From the NCBI GenBank assembly GCA_023053685.1, contig JALIGW010000029.1:2145001-2209000 (forward strand): a stretch of DNA of 64,000 nucleotides, written 5' to 3'. The position numbers were made by a program, and so were the translations under genes. Within the stretch, counting starts at the first letter, position 1. Every line of letters begins with the position of its first letter. A model generated the notes under the pieces. The model was not told the DNA's origin and made no database searches. It saw only the letters and a list, made by a program, of their open reading frames with translations. Source of the stretch: Diadophis punctatus similis (taxonomy: Eukaryota > Chordata > Lepidosauria > Squamata > Dipsadidae). This document shows, one piece after another, positions 1-13,200 of the stretch.

Positions 1-664
1 TTGTCTTCTCTGCTTAATTTGGGTATAAACAGACCAAAGAAGAAAACAGGCTTATCTAGGTTCCACTGCGCTGAGACAAGAATATTCATCAAAGCAGTGG
101 AAACATTCTAAAAGACCTATTGAGACAAATCAAGGTTAGAACAGCTTGAGGAAATATTTGACAGTACTGTATAAGTTTTGTCTGGGTCAAAAAACATTTC
201 TTAATCTCCAAGCCATTAATGATGATGGCTGGGACTGACCAATGTTGGTTAAAGTCCAATTAAATTGTTCAAATCTGGTATCCACTATGTGGGGGCAGGA
301 AAAGGGGGAAATAAATAAGCCATTGGTGAGTTTTAGAAGTTTCACCCAAGCATAAACATTGCAGAACTTTACCGTCTCTGATTCTCCCATGAATTGTTGA
401 CCAAATCAGAGATGTATGTGAAGCACTTTTATATTCTATACTTTCCTACAATTAAAGGTTAAGACAAATAAGGAAAATGCAGGGGAAAGACACATAGGAA
501 AATTGTGGAGCAGAAGTTACTAACAACATCCACACCTGCCAACTCTCCCTTACAAACTACAGGATCTACAACTGTCCTTTTGCACAACTGCATTTAGGAA
601 ACCTGTGTCTAACAAATGTTACATGAATCAACACTCTAACAATTATTAAATGCAGCATAGATAT

Positions 665-855
665 CAGGGGTGGGTTCTGGATCCTTTTGCTGCCGGTTTG
701 CTCAGGAGCAATAAAAAAATAGCTTCTGCACATGCGCAGAAGCAAAATCCAAGATGGCGGTGCCCACGGAGACATCGACAGAACCGGCTCCATGACATCA
801 TCAACTTACTAATGGTTCTTAAGAACCGGTTCGAACCGGTAGGAATCCACCTCTG
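665..855. mobile_element. hAT-type MITE, CAGGGGTGGGTTC family (191 bp)
   Basis: Ends are CAGGGGTGGGTTC and GAATCCACCTCTG, flanked by ATAGATAT and ATAGACAT, an 8-bp duplication with one difference. Inside are ACCGGTT repeats, a CATGCGCAGAAG half palindrome and AAGATGGCGG at 751-760. The elements at 44319-44578, 49407-49566 and 54918-57469 share these ends. Confidence 0.8.
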
Positions 856-937
856 ATAGACATGAAGTATAGGTGACTGATATAAATTTAACATGACAAT
901 TTTTAAAGATTATTGTTTGTTCTATTGTGTTTTGGTA

Positions 938-1023
938 CCCTGTTTCCCCCAAAATAAGACATCCCTGATAATAAGCCCAATCGGGCTTTTGAGTGCATGG
1001 CAATAATTTTCGGGGAAATATGG
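938..1023. mobile_element. TA-flanked MITE, CCGTGTTTCCCC family (short copy)
   Basis: Begins CCCTGTTTCCCCC, ends GGGGAAATATGG, and is flanked by TA on both sides. The same ends bound 26704-26944, 33244-33381 and the giant element 19690-22450. Confidence 0.7.
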
Positions 1024-1123
1024 TAATATATAACTTAATAGGATTATCCTTTGGATAGGTTATTACCTTTTAAACAAAACAAAAATGAATAAATGAGGCA
1101 ACATTTCTATATATCTTTCATAC

Positions 1124-1229
1124 CTTTCCGATAATTATGACGATAAATATGGAAAGCATATAACAATTCATAGTAATTATGTGTCATCAGATCTACTGCC
1201 CGAGCACGATATTCAATTATTCCCACAAC
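1124..1229 (-). CDS. NUP160: NUP160 coding exon 27 (last one in the window)
   Basis: Residues 1029-1063 plus one base: [35 protein letters not shown]. Acceptor TTTTACAG, donor AAAG|GTATGA. The next conserved block (human GTVMFEYGMRLG) is not found at 1-1123, so the following intron crosses the window edge. Confidence 0.95.
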
Positions 1230-4200
1230 CTGTAAAACAAATAATATTTATCAAACATAGCTAAATATTTTGTGTAATTTTATCTTGCTACTAAGGAGAA
1301 TAGATAATATACCTCATTATGAAGATTCACATATGGAAACTCCACAAGATCCTGCAATTGGGAGCGTTCACAGAGAACTACTACTAGTTGTCGTAAACAA
1401 TCCAGTTGCCTGGAAAAGAAAAGGTTTCCCCCCCCCCTTAAGCATTGAGATGAAGCAAAGGTTCATAAACAATAAGAACTCTTATAAATAAATTTTATCT
1501 TACAATCAACCTCTCTATAAGCAACAGGTCTAAAATAGGCACAGATGAAGAAGACCGCATTACACACACATATACACAAAATGCAATTCTGATTACAAAA
1601 GCGCCTTCTATTGAAGTATTTTCATTTACACACAGCTAGTTCTTTCACAAAAAGAGATGTAAAACATCAATCAAGGCATAGAATAAAACAGTCACGTTTC
1701 TATCTAAACAACCCTTTAAATAAATAATTCTGTTTCCCTTAAAACGGGGCATGAAGAGGAATTTGTGCAGCTGTTCATGAATCATGATTAATGCTGTTTG
1801 TTTCTCCATTAATGACCTAATTTTCACTTTTTCTGCAAAACATAACCAGCTGTTTTGATAAGAACTAAAGAAAATGAAAATTCAATAGCTCTCCTACAGG
1901 CTCTATCCTTAAGATCATGGTTTATAAGCAGCTATTATTACAAACTTATAAAATTATGCATAAATAATTCATAGCTGTGACTGGAAGATATATCTCATTA
2001 CCTGCTTGGATCTGGATTATGGGTCAAAGCTTCATATGCTTGACTATTATGTCCTAAATCTAAATGATGTTTGAAAATGCAAGTCCTCAGGGTAGCCTGC
2101 AATATAAATACAGAAGTTATGATGACCCAGAACCACTTAAAACAAAATAGTTGGGTGGTACAAACAAATCCTGTATGAGGCAAATAGGCATTTTAGCCTC
2201 CTACCTGACTTCTCCAATCATCTGCTGCTTCAGTGATTGCCAAAGTAGCCAGCTCAATGATCAATTCAGGAAGACCCATCGTGTCTAAGAGGCGCAAAAC
2301 CTAGGGAGAGAGTATTCGGCCACTAATGTTTTATTTTCACTCTTTGTTTATACTGTAAAGACATGCAGCAATTGCAAGGACAAATGAGACCATGTTACTT
2401 TTGCTTGGTAACAAAAATACCTTATCGTAGTATTGTAGCTGTGGAGTAGAAGCCATTTCTACCTCTTCAGATCTAATTAGTCTGTCTAAAAACTCTTCTT
2501 TTCCAACTTCTGAGGCAGCTTGACAGAAACAGTCCAGTGCCTGGAGGAAAAACAGAAGCCATAAAAAGTATTTTCAATTATTACAAAATTAGCTGTAAAA
2601 ATCAGTCAATCTCATATACGTTTGTTACCGAAAGTTATTGTATTTTTCGGAGTATAAGACGCACTTCCCCCAAAAGAGAGTGAAAATTTGGGTGCATCTT
2701 ATACACCGAATGTGGCCCTCACCCTTTGGCCTCTGCCTCCCAGCAATTTGCCTCCTTGCAGCAAACAGCCTGTTTCAGTTTCAGCTTCAGCACAGCCTGA
2801 TTAACACAAGCAGCTGATTTGGATGGCCTCCCGACCATCAGCTGTTTCAGGCTGCAGGGATTGCCATTGCCTATTGCTGCCTCCCCGCGTGCAGAGGCAG
2901 ATTTTTTTTCTTGTGCTAATCAGGCTGTGCTGAAGCTGAAACGGGCTGTTTGCTGCAAGGAGGCAAATTGCTGGGAGGCAGAGGGAGATTTTTTCCCCTT
3001 GTTTTCCTCCCCAAAAAAGGTAGGTGCGTCTTATACTCCAAAAAATATGGTTACTTCTTAGAGAACACAGTCCACAAAACCATAGACATACATATTGTTT
3101 CAACCCTCTGTATTCCAATACAGTCCCATTTTTTTTAAAAAAAAACTTCTCTTTAGGATAGTTGTGATATAGAATTAGGATATGTAGATGATATGAGGTT
3201 GATAGTTATACAGTCGATCATTTTGTTTTTTGGATGATTTGTTTTAAATTAGATCGACCGACATTGATCAAAACCTTCAAAAATATCTTAGAATCTTTTC
3301 TTGAATGTGATGATTAATTACAAACCAACCTGAATACATTACCTAGCAACTTAGTATTTTTTAAAGAACATTTTAAAACATAAATTTACCTTGTGTTCTT
3401 CTCCTGTAACAAGGTAGCAATGTCCCATCATAAACCGGCATGATCCCACATTGACATGACACCAAGGTTCCAGCAAACGAATATATTCCTGATATACAAA
3501 TATAGCAATTAGACAGAGAAAGGTTAATCTTACTTTTCATTGGATTTAAATGCCGTATTTTTTGGAGTACAAGACGCACCTTTTTCCTCCCTAAAAGTGG
3601 CTGAAAATTTGGGTGCGTCTTATACTCTGAATGTAGCTTTTTCAAAGCTTTTTTTCCAGCCCTAACTAGGTGCTAACGATCTTCCCAGCTCTTGCCTTGC
3701 AGGCTTTTTCATTGTTACTCTCTCCGAAGAATGTTTTTCCAGCCCTAAGTCTTTGCAGGGTTTTTTTTCATTGCTCTACTTGCTCCGAATAAGTTGTTTT
3801 CTAGCCCTAACCAGGTGCTAACGATCTTCCCAGCTCTTACTGGCTTGCAGGTTCTTTCATTGTTATTCTCTCAGAAGAAAGGTTTTTTAAGTCCTAACCA
3901 GGGGATAAAATAATGTGCTGAAGCTGCTCTGAATAAGTTTTTTTCTAGCCCTAACCAGGTGCTAACTATCTTCCCAGCTCTTACCGGCTTGCAGGCTCTT
4001 TCATTGTTACTCTCTCAGAAGAAGGTTTTTTTAAGTCCTAACCAGGGGATAAAATAATGTGCTGAAGCTGACCAGACTAAGGACGCTAGCCAGATGAATA
4101 CCTGGTAGGCAGATTGTTTTCCCCTATTTTCCTCCCAAAAACTAAGGTGCGTCTTATACTCCGAAAAATACGGTAATTATCTCTCACTAAAATACAATTA

Positions 4201-7200
4201 AACATGCGTGCTACCAGTGCTACCAACTAACTAAATTGGGTCATGCATTCTGAAATTCAAGTTTCAGCAAGCAAAATACAACTGGTGTCAGCTGAAAGGA
4301 AGAGAAGAAAGTTTTCAGTGATTATATCTAGCCGCGCATTTTACTAATTACCAATTACATCAGTTACGTTGCTTATATTTTCTTTAAAACTACTCCAAAG
4401 GTATTGCACATAAGAAATCTCACCTGCAACTGAGCATACTGACAAGCCCCCATTAAACATTCTGGGAAGAGGAAGTTAGGATTACTTGGCCACCTGAAAA
4501 CAGCATAAGGAATATAGGTTTCTTCAAATTATGACAAGACATTGACCCTCCATGTAAATTCAGAGCAAGCCTACGTATTTCCAGTATTGTTTCATTCAAA
4601 AAATGAATAAAAATATTAATAATAAAATAGTACTATTTAAAATGAAAAAAGGAAGAAGAAAAAATGTGCAACGGAAACTAGGAAATCAACAACTAGCCAA
4701 TCTTGATCAACTATATCTCATTCTCTTCTGGGGAAAACAACTGATAGTTGATTCTAATTAATCTATTTCTGGCTGGTTCCTAGCTGAATTCATTACTATC
4801 TCTACAAAAGATGCTTTGCAATAAAGCAACTTGAAATAGATTGGTTTGTTTATATGTAGGTGTGTGCAAAACAATAAAAAGTTCATGTCTACTACACTAG
4901 TTCATTTTTTTTAAAGCATAGCCATGATCCATTATTCAGGTCAGGGATATGCTGAAAGGATACAAAAACTGCAGTAGATAACTGGAAATTGCAGAAAACA
5001 TTTGAGGCCAACTCAGACATGTTTCATCCAAGGCTGCATTAGACTGGAAGAGCTGAGATATTATGTGTTTCCGGGCTCCTTCCTGAAAGAAGAGCTCCAC
5101 AATTGTTTGAGGGCTTGACACTAGAAAAAAGATTTTAATATATTGTAAAAATCAATACAGAGCAATAACTTTCAGATTATATTATTAGTCGCCAAACAGT
5201 CTTCCAGCTTAAATTATTTTTCCATTCTATATTTTATTTTTGATAAAGCCATATGGGGAGGATTTTTATTTTAAGATAGGGGTCCCCAACATGTGGCCCT
5301 GGCCCACTACTGGGCCGCGGGTCTACTGGCCACCAGGCTACGTGGTGGGCACGCGCACAGCCCCACTCGCACGGGTACTCATGGCCCCACTTGCACGAGC
5401 GTTACTCAAGCGCCATGGGCGCTTGCGGCCCCATTTGTGCAGGCACTCGAAGCCCCCACTTGAGCGAGCATCACCTCAAGCATCATGGGCGCTTGTGGCC
5501 CACTCGAGTAGGCACTTGTGGTCCCACTCGCGGGAGCGTTTTTATGGGCGCTTGCGGCCCTACTCGCACAAGCAACGGGTGTTTGCACCCAGGCACACAT
5601 CTGCCTCTCCCACACAACCATCCACTTTCTCCCCTCCCCCCACTCCGGACCGCCAACCCAGAAAGGTTGGGGAACTCTGTTTTAAGATACAGATAGTCCT
5701 TGGGTTATGAGAGCAACTGGAACCTGTTGCTGCTGTTGCTAAGCGTAACCACATAACTGCGACAATGACAATCCCAGCAATCCCAGTTGTCATCATAACC
5801 TTAAGACATGTGGATCATTAAGCAGAAAGCAGTGTAAGTCCCAGGCAAGGATTGTGGGGGATGTCGCAAATGGGGTGGGAGAAGCCAGGGAATGCCTTGG
5901 GAAGTCCAGCGCAGGCCATGCACAAGCTGGGGGAGGGCAGGAGACAGGAGGTGCTGTAGCGTGTGCACAGGCACACAAGTGGGTGCATTGCTTAGCATGA
6001 GCACAGAAATGTCAGGGAAGTGAAAGCGGGTGAGTGCAAAAACACCAGAAAGAGGAGGGTGCCATGGAAACGCAAGACATACAGGGAGTATGGGATGCGG
6101 GACAAGTCCATAGTAAGAATAAACATTGTTTAATAATGTTTAAAGGATCTCATCAGTTTTAACAGCTGAATAATATTTTGTGATTTCTTAATGTATCTGA
6201 TTAAGCAATCTAATAACATTATTGATCAACTGGAAAAATCTTTAATATTAATGTTAGTATTTGAAATTAAATACAAAATTAACACTTAGATACTAAAACA
6301 AAGGCAAACGCCTTTTGAAATTTATGTGGTTTTTTTTACAATTTTAAAACATTTTAATCTTAAATTAATTCTGCTTTTAATGTTAATTTTATTAATTATA
6401 TTGTAACACTGCCCACAGCCCCTCTCTGAGGGAGATGGGTGACTATGAAATATGATAAATAAATAGCTATAAGCATTTCTTACCCAGCTTCAGTGGTGTT
6501 ATTGTTGTGGAATCTGTTAGCTTTAATACCGAAAGATGCTGTAGGTTTGATTCCCTACAAAAAGATCAATTATTTTCATTTAATATACTTAGTTATACAA
6601 TTCTAACTCTATATTGTAACTGTAACTAGGATGAAGAAAGTAATAAATAATAATAACTTTTAAAAAATAGGTTAACAGGAAGACAAAACTCTATCAATAT
6701 TTAAAAATAGAAGCTTAATACCTTCTACAAGAATATTAAATAGTTTCTTGGATATCATCAAGTTTACCTCCGAGACCGCCTTCTCCAACATACCTCCCTA
6801 AGACCGATTAGAGCCCACAGAGTTGGTCTGCTGGTGGTCCCGTCAGCCAAACAATGTCGGCTGGCGGGCCCACGAACGAGGGCCTTCTCTGTGGCAGCAC
6901 CGGCTCTCTGGAATACAGTACCCCCTGAGATCCGCATTATTCCCACCCTGCCAGCCTTCAGAAAAGCAGTTAAAACATGGCTTTGTCGACAGGCCTGGGG
7001 CCAATGATTTTAATATAACACCGATCACTCTTGGCTCCATGAATGATTTATTGTATAGGTTTTTAAATTGTGGTTTTTAATGTTTTTAAATGTTTTAATA
7101 TCTATTGTTTTTAATGATTTTGATATTTGTTGTTGCATGTGAATTTTTACTGTTGTGAGCCGCCCAGAGTCTCTGTGGAGTGGGCGGCATACAAATGCAA

Positions 7201-10200
7201 CTAATAAATAAATCAAATTGGTTTTTCCTATTTTTAAAATAACAATCCATCATTGAAAAATAATAAGATGAAGACTTTATGAAGTCTTACTGTTTCAAAA
7301 ATTCAATTTGAGAATTTTATATACTGAAATACATGAAAATGACATTCAGGATAACATAACTCATCTTTACACTGTTTAAGTAACAGACCATGATCTCCAT
7401 CTCCTCACAAAACCATCTCCTCACAAAACCCCATGGAAATGTAATTTTAAATTGTTGGTTTGACTAAGATAATCCTTAAGAAAATGAAAAAGGTAGAAAG
7501 ATGGATGGATGATATAGTAAGGAAATTATGAAGAGAACAGCAGCAGTAAAAGGAAACTCTGATAGGTGATAAGCAGACTTTGGATAAATTGCTTGCAATG
7601 CAAAAAATAAAATAAAAAATAAAATGCCTATTTTATATACAAAGGAAAATAATTAAATATGTTTTATAGACACTTTTATATACTTCGTTATATACCTATA
7701 TATTTATACACTAAACATAAAACACTTACAGTTCATCAACAGGAACATCTGATGCCAATCGCTGACTTGCCCACCTTATCACATAATAAGATAGTAACAA
7801 AATAGATGTACGATGTAGTAAGTTCTGCTGAGTGTGGAATAGCTGATCTCCTCCCAAAAGTATCTAAAACAATCAATAAACATTAAACTGTAGTTAATTT
7901 GGTAACATTGAGAATGAGACAGTGATCACACATAAATGTGGAAATAACTCAAGTTCAGTGCCAGGGACACCACACAGCAATTTATTAGCAGCTTCCTACA
8001 TGTTATGGTCCTTATTTACAAAATGACAATATTTAGCCAGCAAAATGGTAACTTTTCCATTACTGATCTATTTCTTGCCCTCTATTATAAAATATGCCCC
8101 TAATGTTTTAGGATTCAGAAGGATTTTAGTGTTTGAAGATATACTTACAGCATCTCCAAGCCGTAGTAAGAGCTGCTGTAAAATCAACAGGTCCCGGCAA
8201 ATTAAAAAGCGTGTCATGGACATCTTGTACACACACCGACATACCATATTTACTGTTGTGCTACTACCATAAAGTTGTGACAGATGCATACGCACGTTTA
8301 TGGGCTGAACTGTAGAAAGAGTAAAAAAATATGTATTAATTTAAGTTGCTTCTACTTAATCACAATGTTGTGGCGGGAAGGAGAGGATAATGTTGTTCTC
8401 CTCTCACCAGGACTGAATCCTCTATCCATCTCAACATCTGTTTCATAGTCCATTTCCCGGATAAGCATCCCAATAGCATTAACTGGATTTTTTATTTCTT
8501 GTAGTTTGCTGTGAATATCTTCCATCATATTTTCTCTGCAAAAAATAAACAAAATTTAATTAGGCTGAATTGAGAGATTTTTGAGAGATTATAGATTATG
8601 AAAGCGAAGTAATTTTGTGGCATATTACTATTTCTCAATGATTCTTAACTTGGTATCTCATAGGTTGATACTTGCTTAACACATTATTCTGAAACTAATT
8701 AGTTCTGTAGTGATTGTCAAGACATATAACTGTCTGTCAAGTGCAGATTATTAATTTCACACAGGACATATAGTTACAGGGACCATGTGTCCTTTATTAT
8801 AAAGGACATTCCTTTACTTCAGAAATGTGCCCTTTAGATTTATTTATTTATTTTCTTGGTTCTGCTCTTGAATTTTCCTTTGTAAAGCAGTTATAAACCC
8901 TAAAACAATTTTTATCCTTATGAACCTATTCCAAATTTGCCCTCGTTTCAGATTTGTCCTTTAGTTTTTCAAGAAAATATAGTCACCACGCCTATAGTTC
9001 AATTGTGAATCTATGCTGCAGATTTCTTGCGTGAGGGAGTCTAGAGATTTAATACACGGCTTTAACACAAAACAAACTGCCATGCTATTCTCCTATAAAC
9101 CTAGTGATTCAATTGTCTGATCAAACAGGTGAGCCTAAGACAAACTTCCAAACTTTTTTTTAAGCAAAACTCAAATCTTTCAGTTCTTTGGCAAGAACTG
9201 ATTAAGACCTAAAGAAGTGAAACTTTAAAACTGGAAGATTGCTTTTTACAGCAAGAGGCATCAACTTAGCTGCCTCTGCTTTCTGAAGGGAAAAAGCTCA
9301 ATAAGATGTCATTTCATTAGCTGTACATTCTGAAATATACATTCCTTCTTTCTAGTCTGCCTTCACAACTAGAAAATAACCAGTAATTGAAAGTGAACCA
9401 AAGATGCAGTAGTAGGTTTGTGACAGGAGTTTCTGTAATCATTCATCATTCAATAATTCATTCTGTAATCCTTTTTCTTCATGAAAAGGAACAAAACTGC
9501 AGGTTAAAACTGCCTGGATAAGATGTTGGGAAGATGTAAATAGGCATAATGACGAATGGCTAGTTGCAATTAAGGCATAAACTGTACTACTCATCCCCCC
9601 CCACATGATACCTATTACAACTTCCAAGCCCCTCACTCATGGCACTGAAATTCAGCAGCAAAATGGCTGAAATTTCTCTATGCAATTTCAAGTCACTTGG
9701 GGCATTTCAGCAAGATTTAATGGTGGAATGGAATAGTTTGCTTCTCAGGGTTTCTTGCCATTCCTATCCTTAAACATGATAAAAGTTTAAATACATGTCA
9801 ATTATACTATTCCTTTTCAAGACAAGCAACATAACAAAAGTGCAGAAAGAGTAAGAAATAGTAAGTCACAGAAATTAAAGGCAGGAGGGGAAATGTTATT
9901 CATTATCTCTCCTCATATTTTTCTGTCTTTGCAAACATCATTCCACTACATCTATATACCAATTAATATATTTCTTTCCAATTGTAAACTTATTGCTTCT
10001 TTCTCTTTGAGAATTTATTAACCCCATCCAATCAGAATTTTCTCTCTTCCCACTTTTCTCAAGCCATTCATTTTTTTTTCATACATTTGTTTTGTGGTTG
10101 ATCTTTATTAATTCCTAATCAAACTCAACATATTGGTCACTCACTTTTGCATTCAATTACATTTATTCATTACCTATTCATGCTTTTATTATTTTACCAC

Positions 10201-13200
10201 ATATTCAACTTTCTTTTGTATTTCTCCTGACACAATCAACTAGAAACTTCAAAGAAAAAAGGTTGTCATTTTTCAACCACACCCTTAGAATGCTATTGTT
10301 ATATTACTGGGTCCCTCTAAAAAATCAGGAAGTTCAGCTAAAGCCTCTGACTACTCAAAAACTGCCTTCGTCCCCCAGGGTTGATGGAAGCCAGACAACA
10401 TATAAATTTAATAATTATTATTCCTTGAGAGAATTACTACATCCTGCACTGCCATGCAGAAATAAACTTTCGAACTATAACCAAAAATACAACAGGATTC
10501 AAATAAATATAAAAACACTACTTTGTTTGAATAGTGAACTTGTTTTAAAGAAAAAAATAATAAAATACTAAGCCTGACATGCCTTAAACAATTCTAGGAG
10601 TAGCCTCCAAGATCGCTTCTTTGGCTTCCCCATAAATGTACCCCTAAGAGTAGCAAACCAAAAGATGGTATCTCCGAAAAATCTTGATTCATTTTGGATG
10701 TTTCTGTCGGAGTGAGAATTAATCTCACAGAGGTATGTTTGATCTTTCTCCCAGAATTCAGACATTAGAAATAAAGCCGGAGTTTAAAAGTCTAATTAAA
10801 ACATTTATTTTGGTACAAAAACAATAAAATCTCATTGTTTACATCTCTGCTATAAAATGTGACTCTCCCAGTCAAGAGTCAAGTAAGAAGGAAGAAATGG
10901 AGATTCAGGAATGCACACATGCGTACTAGAAACGTATCAATCACATGCTCAGGAATGTACCATTATATTAGATAGGGATGCAGCTCCCTGCATATACATA
11001 CAACTGACAAGAAATCACACCGTGACAGTTTCAAATAGCAAAGTTCCAATTTATGCAGAGATATGTAGATCATAATCAATATTTTGAGTTCACCCTGAAA
11101 AAAAGACCAGCAGCTAAAGAATTGTTGGAAGAATGGTATTGCATGACTTTTATAATCAGATTGATCAATAGCCTCCATGGCATTCTGATTAATGTCAAGT
11201 TTCTGAATACTCAGAATATATTACAACAGTCCAAGCATAACATAATTAAGCCATTGGTGGTCATGGTCAAAATAAATACCCTCAAGAGATGTGTAAATGC
11301 ATCTAATCAGTTCGATGCTGCAAAGGAAATCAGCAAATCAATCTTTATATGCACATGCAGCTCAAAATCCAGGCTTACGTGTCATTAGCAATCAAGTCTT
11401 TAAGGATCTGTTCAGCAGCTCTCTCGGGAGACTGGAGACGGAAGCAAGCCATTTCCATTGTGAGTGCCATTTCCACAGAAACAGATTCCCCAATTAATCG
11501 AAGGCACTGAAGAAGACTCAGAAGATCATGAGAAAAATCAGATTCTGCAACAAGGAGATTATGTTCAGAATTTACAAAAAAGACAGCAGCTTTTTTGTAG
11601 TGCATTCTAAACAGACATAGAATACTAAGGTTCCTTTCATTTGATAAGTCAAATAAAAACCCAAATAAGATGATATGTTTCTCAATATTCTATGGTGTAT
11701 GATGTGAGAGACTACATTTTGCATACATCAACTCAGTCTTGCAATTATCCATTTTCAAGCAGATTTGAGGTAATTGCTTCTAAATGCTCAGGCACAGGAT
11801 CTCTTGAAAACGGAGAGAAAAATCTAGGTCTGATTGTAAAAGTTTTATCTATCTGGTTTAAATTAGACAATAGCCCAAAACAGATGATCATGACAGCAGG
11901 ATGAGGAAAAAGTAGCTCCAAAAACAAGCAGAAATCCAGAAACATTGGAAAGGGAAACATTAAATAAATATTGGAAGACAATGAAAGATACTCCAACAAC
12001 ATCCCCCCTCTTGGTTCTTTGTCTGAACAAACAAGAGAAGTAGAGCATCAAGTACACTGTCCACATTCTCTTGGAAAATATAAAGAACAAACCTAAAAGG
12101 GGGCAAATCTGAAAGAAGTTCGTAAGGATAAAAAAATATATAACTTTGCTTTACAGAGGAAAACACAAGAACAAAACCAAGCAAATAAAAAATAATAAAT
12201 CTGAAGGATAGCTGTCTGAAAAAAACACCTCATCCTTTATAATAAAGATTACAGATAGCCCTTGACTTACGACCACAATTGAGACAATTGAAATTTCTGC
12301 TGGTAAGTGAGAATTTGTTAAGTGAATTTTTCTCCATTTTACAATCTTTCTTGCCACATTTGTTAATGTGATAATTGATTCATGGCAGTTGGTAAGTTAG
12401 GAACATGGTGGTTAAATGAATCTGGCTATCCGCTTAACAATCACAATGACTTCCAATCAAAATTCTGGACCCAATCGTGGTTGTAAGACAAGCACTATCT
12501 GCAGGAAGGCAAGAGAAATAACAGTTCTATTGCTTGTAAAGTACAGGGATCAGCTTTGCTATTCCTGGAAAAATATTTTTATTTAGAGCAGGAGTGTCAA
12601 ATTCAAGCGCTTAGATTTGGCCCGCGGGGCCACCCTGGAAACAGCAAAGGATTGGCCTGCAGTGGTTCTGCCAGCAGAAACGGAGGTCCATTTTTGCTGG
12701 CATGGGGTTTCAGGAGGCTGTCGCAGCAGAAAACGGAACTCAGGAGCTCATATTCTCTGGCAGAGCGCTCGGGCCGCCAGAGGTGCCCCCGACACAAGTG
12801 ACATCGAGCTGGCCACACCCACCCTGTCCCCCCCCAAGGTCAAACACAACCCTGATGCAGCCCTCAATGAAATTGACACCCCTGATTTAGAGTATTGAAA
12901 TAAAGATTTTGAGGAGATATTATCCAGTTATTATTTTAAAGTAATTTTTTCTAAGCTCTAGATTACATCTTATTTAGCCTTCCTTTTGTTAGAACAAAAG
13001 TAATAAACAGCATAAAAATTAACATGGAAAATGGAAAATCTTCTCATGGAATAAATGTGGGGAATGAGGAGAGAAGAGACTTGGCTGGGTTTTTTTTTCT
13101 TCTGCAAAGCTAAACTCATATTATAATTTTGCAAATCACAATAGTAAATAGATGCTGAAACCATTAGCAGAACTGAAATAACATTGTAAGACAAATAGTA

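Noticed and set aside
187..390. Possible NUP160 exon 28
   Set aside because: No match to the conserved block that should follow exon 27; no consistent acceptor and phase.
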